Source: Siphonodentalium dalli (taxonomy: Eukaryota > Mollusca > Scaphopoda > Gadilida > Siphonodentaliidae). From it: a stretch of DNA of 64,000 nt. The DNA is taken from positions 206,819,934-206,883,933 of the forward strand of contig CP136063.1 in NCBI GenBank assembly GCA_032622095.1, in the 5' to 3' direction. A program made the position numbers and the translations under genes. A model generated the notes under the pieces. It made no database searches. It worked only from the letters and a program-made list of their open reading frames with translations, and was not told where the DNA came from. Positions 57,948 to 64,000 of this stretch are shown piece by piece. Each line of letters begins with the position of its first letter. Positions within the stretch are counted from its first letter, which is position 1.

Positions 57948-60581
57948 TAAATTTCAACTTACATGATAGATGCATTCAAACCGTAGATCAGCTTGACAGC
58001 TACTATGATGAAATTGTGTTAGTCATAAGAAATGCCACCCAACAAGTCATACCGTCTAGGAGGTTCAATCGCCACCTCAGACCTTTTTGGAATGATACCT
58101 TAAAAGAACTGCATCATAATATGACATCAGCGCGTCAAGTGTGGATCTCTGTCGGGAGACCAAGGGAGGAATCACACATTGCATATCGATCATATAAAGA
58201 CGCAAAATGTCTCTTTCGTGCACAATTCCGTAAATCGAATGAGCTTTATCTCAAAGAAATGGATGACAAGCTAGACAAAATGGCCGAACTTGACATAAAC
58301 AGCCTTTTTTAGGGCTTCCAACAAAAGGAAAGTTCAACGGCAAACCGCATCAAACTGTTTATTTGAAGTAAGCGGTTCCACGCTTAGAGACCCACATGCG
58401 GTAATTGAAGCATGGTCATCTTACTATGAGAACCTCTATTCCCCACTATGAGAACCTCTATTCCCCATTAAAATCTAACGATTTTGACGAAAAACACTTT
58501 TCATATGTTAACGCTGAAATAGAGAACATACGCTCGTCGCACGGATATAGCGACCTTGATGCAGATTTATGTTTCAATGTATCTATTGATGAAGTACAAT
58601 ATGAACTGCACAATGCCAAGAAAGGCAAGGCTCCTGGATTAGACACCTTAAGTTATGAACATATAATTTATGGTGGAGAGCGCCTGCAGAGCACAGTTGC
58701 AACATTAATTTCCAAAATGGTTGAACTCAACCATGTCCCAGCACGAGCCACACTCGGCCTTATGGTACCGCTTTTCAAAGGAGGCAACAAATCCAAAAAA
58801 CAATTCGATAAGTATCGTGCTATTACATTGCTCCCTGTTCTATATAAAAATTTTGAAAAAATTATTTTTAACCGTCTTGAATCCTCTTCAACAGATCTCA
58901 CCAAAGTACATCCACTGCAGCATGGATTTCAAAAAGGTGTCGTCCTTTATAATTCAGGAAAGTATCGCCTTCACGGCCGAAAATCACAGCCCACTGTTTG
59001 CTTGTTTTTTAGATGTCCGTAAAGCATTTGACACAGTTTGGATTCACGGTCTCCTGCTCAAACTCTATCAACGTGGATTCACTGGTAAAATATGGCATAT
59101 TATCAGTTCTTTGTTAAGTGGAATAAAATGCTCTGTTCAATTCAATGGTTCGATTTCGCGATACGTCGATATACAACAGGGAACGCGTCAAGGAAATATA
59201 CTCTCCCCCTTATTTTACATTATCTTCATCGATGAGCTAATTTTCCAACTTGAAAACAGTCACCATGGTTTGCGAGTGGGTTCTGCGTGTTGTGCATCTC
59301 CAACCCAAGCCGATGATATGACTCTCTTGTCTCTAACCTCTTCTGGCCTCCAAACTTTGTGCGACCTATGCAATGCATACAGTCAGAAATGGAGATTCAA
59401 ATACAACCAGGATAAATGCAAAGTAGTCATCATCTTCCTTACAAAAATCCCGAGTAACCGTTGCATGGATTATAAATGATGAACACGTGTCGGAATCAGA
59501 TCAGGTCACACACCTTGGAATCCCATTACAAAACATTAACATGGGCAACCATCTAACTGATCACATATGCCACAAAATACGCTCTACGTATCTCATGTTA
59601 AGTAACGCTGGTATCTATGCTGGTGGCATAACGCCCCTCAGTTCAAATACTTTATACAACACTGTAGTTTTACCCAAAGGCCTATATGGGTCTGAATTCC
59701 TTTGCGGCATATCTTTGACAAATGAAAACTCACTGGAAAAAGTTCACAGATTTTGCTTAAAACAAATTCAAGGACTCCCGTATAGGGCGCGCACAGATGT
59801 GATACAAGGCTTGCTGGGACTATCCCCTATATCAGCAGTTATTGACAAGAGAAAACTTAGTCTGCTTGTGTGTCTTTGCAGGACGGCACACGAAAAGACA
59901 TCGAAAACGATTTTCATGTTCCGTCTTAAGAGCCACATTCAACAACCTAATTGTAATGCATCGTTTATTTCAGAAATCATGAGAATTCTTGACAACTATA
60001 ACCTCACACCCTATCTAACATCATTTCTAGAAGAAGGACACTTCCCATCCAAGGAAACATGGAAATCCCTCATAGTAACAGAAATCAGACAATCAAACGA
60101 GCAGTCATGGCAGACAAGATTACGAAATGAACATTCCCTAGTCCCATTCGCAAAAAATCATAGTTCACTGTCAATTTCACCTCTTTGGCTAGCATGTAGA
60201 AGCTATCCTCAACATAAGCTTGAATTTCTAGAAATAGCCAAAATCCTGGCCCGGGCCTTGTCCCCAGTACACGGGAAGTGTCAGATATGTCATAAACCTT
60301 TTGAAAACGAAATCGAGCATGCAATTCTCTTATGTCCCGCCTTAGCCGAAACAAGAATCGAAATATGGTTCAACGTCATAGAGGATTTCGGTATACCATG
60401 TTTCTTATATATTGACAACTTGAACCACATAGATCAGTTGATGATATTTCTTGCATGTATCCCGCCACCCATTCGCGACCTCGTAAATGATATTAAGCAA
60501 TTCGCCTTGTTTCTTGCTCGCAATGCATTCAAACTGTGGAACATATATACCGATCTGATGCGGCTAGAATCTGTGGACTAA
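57941..60581 (+). pseudogene. LINE ORF2, reverse transcriptase and C-terminal domain
   Basis: Frames 57941-58312, 58314-58430, 58470-58935, 58935-59470 and 59487-60581 join in one protein order. Blocks: the pre-RT basic linker (RHLRPFWNDTLKELHHN), YRAITLLPVLYKNFEKII, LQHGFQKG, motif A CFLDVRKAFDTVW, motif B QQGTRQGNILSPLFYIIF, motif C ADDMTLLS, LKQIQGLP and a C-terminal knuckle CQICHKPFENEIEHAILLC. Breaks are a slip in a T-run at 58305, a 20-bp tandem duplication at 58426-58465, and single-base shifts near 58937 and 59465. Catalytic aspartates are present. The last 364 codons are open. Confidence 0.87.
58426..58465. repeat. 20-bp tandem duplication in LINE RT region
   Basis: ACTATGAGAACCTCTATTCC recurs immediately with period 20; it breaks the frame. 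Confidence 0.95.
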
Positions 60582-60995
60582 ATTGATCACATATAAACAG
60601 CTTACGAACCGCTCTGATCGAAGACAGAAAACAAGATATACATGAATAATTTGTATTTAGTCGGAGTGGCATGTAACTAAACGTGATAATAACTCAATAA
60701 CTCTATAACGCAAATAAAGCTATATCGCAGACAACTCCGTCTTTCTCCATCAGACAGATACTCGTTTAATTGTCCAGTTGAAGTGTTCCGCGAAATCATA
60801 AATACACGAGACCAACAGCTGCAATGCACATATCTCATTCAATTTGTATTGCGCATATTTTGTGTATAAAACCATGTGATAAATTGATGTTTATTTTTGT
60901 CACCAATATGTTGAAACTCTAAACTTGTGTATGATGTATAATGTTAAACTCTCCGTTGCGGAGGAAATACAGGTATATATATATATTCAGATTGT
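60582..60995 (+). other. Probable LINE 3' untranslated region
   Basis: Follows the ORF2 stop. Contains AACTCTCCGTTGCGGAGG, a small hairpin (CTCCG-TTG-CGGAG), and a (TA)n tract at 60973-60985, beyond which the inverted repeat pair begins. The element end is not fixed. Confidence 0.5.
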
Positions 60996-61545
60996 GTTGA
61001 TATTAATTGTGTGAAATTAACATTGACACGACAGTCTTTAAAATGTAAAGCGTATTTCTTGCAATAATTAACTTTGTCATGTACCATTGAGTCAGTTATT
61101 GTTTACAATGTATGAGTTCCAATGTTATACCTGGTACGTGTAGACTTTAGATCACAATTGCATGCATGTAGAGCTGCTTCACTGTTACAACGTGGAATGT
61201 CATATCAATAAAAAACACAGCAATACATTCTTGTTTGCATGTTTCTTGGTATGTTCTCCAAATGGAAGCTTGTGTGCCTGGAGGCGGCAGAAGCTTGATG
61301 TCGAATCGTTTGAAGCCAGGTACTCTCCCGGGAACAACATGAGCATTCGCGTCGGCATATCGAGTTATGGAGTTAAAAAGACTGCTGACATCCTCCCTCA
61401 AATGACAGCTCCCACCAGCTCTGTATAATTTGGGAACCAGTCTAGTATTGATGTCCCACTGTTTGGGAATGGCTAGTTTGCCAAGGTTGATGCTGTAAAG
61501 ATAATAGGAAGAAGAATATAAATATTAATTTGTGACAGCGAAGCA
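60996..61545. repeat. Left arm of a ~540-bp inverted repeat pair
   Basis: Matches the reverse complement of 63245-63790 over its whole length at roughly 85-90 percent by eye (TGAAATTAACATTGACACGA, CGGCAGAAGCTTGATGTCGA, CCGGGAACAACATGAGCATT). Both strands are open over the core: 88 codons on the plus strand here, and on the minus strand a frame with VPGFKRFDIKLLPPPGTQAS and IWRTYQETCKQE that looks more protein-like. I do not recognise the family. Confidence 0.85.
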
Positions 61546-61581
61546 ATAATATTTTTTTATTATTTTAAACTTACTGGTAGA

Positions 61582-62923
61582 CAGAGGCGAACTGGCCGAT
61601 CGGGAGACCGGGAAATTTCCCGATGGGCCGGAGGCCGGAAAAATTGTGATTCCACGTGATTTTCTATCAAGCGAGAATCCGAGGGTTTTTTTTTTACGGT
61701 TTGGGGGGGGGGGGCGGTATATGTGGTTGGGCCGCCCAACCACAACTTGGGCCGCAACTGAAACCGACGTGGGCCGCCACATGTGTTGTTTAACCAGCCG
61801 TGTATACTCTTCTCACATAAATTCATGAGGGCAGAGGCGGACTGCATGGCCGATCGGGAGACCGGGAAAATTCCGGACGTGGCCGCCACATGTGTTGTTT
61901 AACCAGCCGAATTGGCTAATCGTAATTTTAACATTAAATGAACTTGTCGGCATCATATAACACCACGTAAAGACCCCATTAATCTCGAGATTTTAACGGT
62001 AACTCCCAGCTGTAAATCCCAAAAAAAATCTTACGCACCCCTCCCCCAATTGAAATTTACAAGAAAATAGGAACGCTTCAGTTGATGCCAGTCTAGTTTA
62101 TCGGATTCGAGATTTTCTTGTATAGTTTTCAAAATGTTCTCACCCCGGGCCGAACAACCATGAACAGCCCGGTGTGTCCTGGTCTCTTGTCCGTAGCCGT
62201 GTGCATTTGTCTGGAGTTAGACCCCTAGATGTTAGATTTTATGCAATTTTTCAGGTAAAAATATCTGAATGGTCTCATACCGGGAATATATAGAACCATG
62301 GTTTATGAATATATATGATATTAGACCAGAGGTGCAAATGGAATTATGCAAAAACATGTATTTGGTCTGCATCTGATTCAAGGGGGGGGGGGGGTGCAAA
62401 TGGAATTATGCAAAAATATGTATTTGGTCTGATTCTGATTCAAGGGGGGGGGGGGGGGTGCAGTTGGAATTTTCCAAGGTGGACTGTGGACGCAAAATGT
62501 TCTCACCCCGGGCCGAACAACCATGAACAGCCCGGTGTGTCCTGGTCTCTTGTCCGTAGCCGTGTGCATTTGTCTGGAGTTAGACCGCTAGATGTTAGAT
62601 TTTATGCAATTTTTCAGGTAAAAATATCTGAATGGTCTCATACCGGGAATATATAGAACCATGGTTTATGAATATATATGATATTAGACCAGAGGTGCAA
62701 ATGGAATTATGCAAAAACATGTATTTGGTCTGCATCTGATTCAAGGGGGGGGGGGTGCAAATGGAATTATGCAAAAATATGTATTTGGTCTGATTCTGAT
62801 TCAAGGGGGGGGGGGGGGTGCAGTTGGAATTTTCCAAGGTGGACTGTGGACGCCCCCCCCCAAACAGATGGGCCGGTATTATATTAATTTCCCGAGCCGG
62901 TTTCTTGGCCCAGTCCGCCTCTG
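61582..62923. mobile_element. Nonautonomous hAT-like element with perfect 8-bp target duplication
   Basis: CTGGTAGA stands at both borders (61574-61581 and 62924-62931). Ends are CAGAGGCGAACTGGCC and the inverse of CAGAGGCGGACTGGGCC. An 8-bp duplication and CAG(A/G)GGCG ends are typical of hAT elements (family knowledge). The 1342 bp contain no transposase. A second internal copy of the 5' end is at 61834, a CCGCCACATGTGTTGTTTAA block is repeated at about 61773 and 61884, and a 363-bp tandem duplication fills the right half. Confidence 0.9.
62131..62854. repeat. 363-bp tandem duplication inside the hAT-like element
   Basis: Units 62131-62493 and 62494-62854 start AAAATGTTCTCACCCCGGGC and end GGTGGACTGTGGACGC. 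Differences are one substitution (CCCCTAG/CCGCTAG) and poly-G length. Each unit itself contains two ~65-bp subunits (GTGCAAATGGAATTATGCAA ... poly-G). Confidence 0.95.
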
Positions 62924-63099
62924 CTGGTAGAGAATTGTTGTTTCCGCTTCGACCATTCAATGTGATTGAATAAGTATACATATTGACATTATGTTATTGC
63001 AGTATACATGTACTAGCTCTATGCTGCAATCAACATTTGAGTGATCGTAGCAATGAATTAGACACAACTGCTGAAGTAGATTAAGGATCAATATTTAAT

Positions 63100-63240
63100 A
63101 TAATCCATTCTGGGCGCAATTATGAGAACATATCAAACAAGATTGTTGAATACAACGGGGCAAATTTAAGAAATTCCACAGAAATATCAAATGGGTGGAC
63201 CAACTACTTCGAGTCACTATACAAACACTTGGTACACAAA
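63100..63240 (+). pseudogene. LINE ORF2 fragment (linker before RT)
   Basis: The plus strand reads NKIVEYNGANLRNSTEISNG followed by WTNYFESLYKHL, the segment just upstream of the RT core in many LINEs (EIANGWAEYFESLY-type). Only about 45 codons remain, truncated on both sides, next to the right arm of the inverted repeat. Confidence 0.65.
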
Positions 63241-63244
63241 AGTT

Positions 63245-63790
63245 TCGCTGTAATTGTCACAAATTAATATTTATATTCTTCTTTCTATTATCTTTACATC
63301 ATCAACCATGGCAAACCAGCCAATCCCAAACAGTGGGACATCAATAATAGACTGGTTCCCAAATGATACAGAGCTGGTGGGACCTGTCCTTTGAGGGGGG
63401 ATGTCAGCAGGCTTTTTAACTTCATAACTAGATATGCCGACGCGAATGCTCATGTTGTTCCCGGGAGAGTACCTGGCTTCAAACGATTCGACATCAAGCT
63501 TCTGCCGCCTCCAGGCACACAAGCATCCATTTGGAGAACATATCAAGAAACATGCAACCAATAATGTATTGCTGTGTTTTTTCTTGATGTGACATGCCAC
63601 GTAGTAACAGTGAAGCAGCTCTACGTGCAATTGTGATCTAAAGTGTACACACATGTGACAGGTATAACATTGGATATCATACATTGTAAACATTAACTCA
63701 ATGGTTCATGGCATAGTTTATTATTGCAAGAAATACGCTCTACATTTTAAAGAATGTCGTGTCAATGTTAATTTCACACAATTAATTAAC
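63245..63790. repeat. Right arm of the ~540-bp inverted repeat pair
   Basis: Inverse of 60996-61545. Here the minus-strand open frame is 140 codons (63693-63271) and the plus-strand frame keeps RYADANAHVVPGRVPGFKRF. A LINE fragment and the hAT element lie between the arms. Confidence 0.85.
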
Positions 63791-64000
63791 GTACCCCACA
63801 AAAACAAGATTCATATAATGCCAAAAGTAGAATTTATAAATTTTTGAAAAATACTCCCAATGAGTTAAAAAGATGCCAAAATGTTTTGATAAGACCATCA
63901 TCAGTTGCAGATTGCTGACTATATGCCTTGCTAAGCGCATGTCACATTACGTTTCGACTCGTTATAATAATGGCAGTAACTCGGGACCATTCGCCATAAC
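63791..64000. other. Window end, no recognised feature
   Basis: AT-rich; GATAAGACCATCATCAGTTG is the only distinctive word. No coding signal. Confidence 0.4.

Larger units (their letters stand above)
52832..60581 (+). mobile_element. Nearly full-length broken LINE with two nested insertions
   Basis: One colinear non-LTR element: ORF1 (52832-56494), endonuclease (56583-57450), RT (57938-59480) and a C-terminal zinc-knuckle domain (to 60581). It is interrupted by a TIR element at 53919-55844 inside ORF1 and by a foldback-bearing insertion at about 57444-57940 between endonuclease and RT. Small frameshifts occur elsewhere. The protein wording fits the CR1/Jockey/I assembly of APE-type LINEs (family knowledge); clade not assigned. 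The 3' UTR probably extends toward 60985. No poly-A tail or target duplication was found. Confidence 0.88.

Overview
The window looks like nuclear DNA of an invertebrate animal, most likely a marine lophotrochozoan such as a mollusc or brachiopod (inference). It is AT-rich, with no bacterial-style gene packing. It has GT-AG introns, a Thr-rich linker exon joined to a C-type lectin domain, several LINE clades, Helitrons, hAT-, Harbinger- and piggyBac-like MITEs, and many microsatellites and minisatellites. Species cannot be fixed without a search.

Host genes. One lectin-like gene runs on the + strand over about 31 kb. Its exon with a hydrophobic leader and a PAN/apple-like segment is at 2081-2416. 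A 51-nt Thr-rich linker exon is at 19429-19479. The two exons of a C-type lectin-like domain (CTLD) are at 20575-20754 and 33023-33261, where the stop codon lies. The splice phases of the last three exons agree. Exon 1 does not fit exon 2 directly, so an exon is missing from my model. A diverged paralogue lies tail-to-tail on the - strand: linker exon near 49730-49668, CTLD exons at 47081-46898 and 41311-41067. It has a 4-nt frameshift and apparently lost acceptor sites, so it reads as a pseudogene.

Everything else is mobile or repetitive. 0-1.8 kb: LINE remnant (-). 2.4-19.4 kb: first intron(s) with a ~190-bp satellite, two piggyBac-like MITEs that share an unusual 69-bp palindrome, a Harbinger-like MITE and several short tandem duplications. 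20.8-25.9 kb: a head-to-tail array of eight Helitron ends or copies, with a duplicated slice of lectin intron. 26.5-27.8 kb: two LINE pieces (-), one with the C-terminal signature of a restriction-like-endonuclease LINE. 28.9-32.3 kb: MITEs and inverted repeats. 34.0-36.2 kb: L1/Tx1-like LINE remnant (-). 37.5-40.3 kb: two MITE families. 42.5-46.8 kb: a giant palindrome whose arms carry a ~60-bp satellite, with a Harbinger-like MITE in one arm only. 51.9-52.7 kb: degenerate transposase-like gene (-). 52.8-60.6 kb: a nearly full-length but broken LINE (+) with two nested insertions. 61.0-63.8 kb: a pair of ~540-bp inverted repeats flanking a nonautonomous hAT element that has a perfect 8-bp target duplication.

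No ribosomal RNA, tRNA, CRISPR array, operon or viral gene could be supported. The strongest observations are the Helitron array with perfect CTAG|TCTC junctions, the asymmetric giant palindrome, and the lectin gene with its decaying paralogue.
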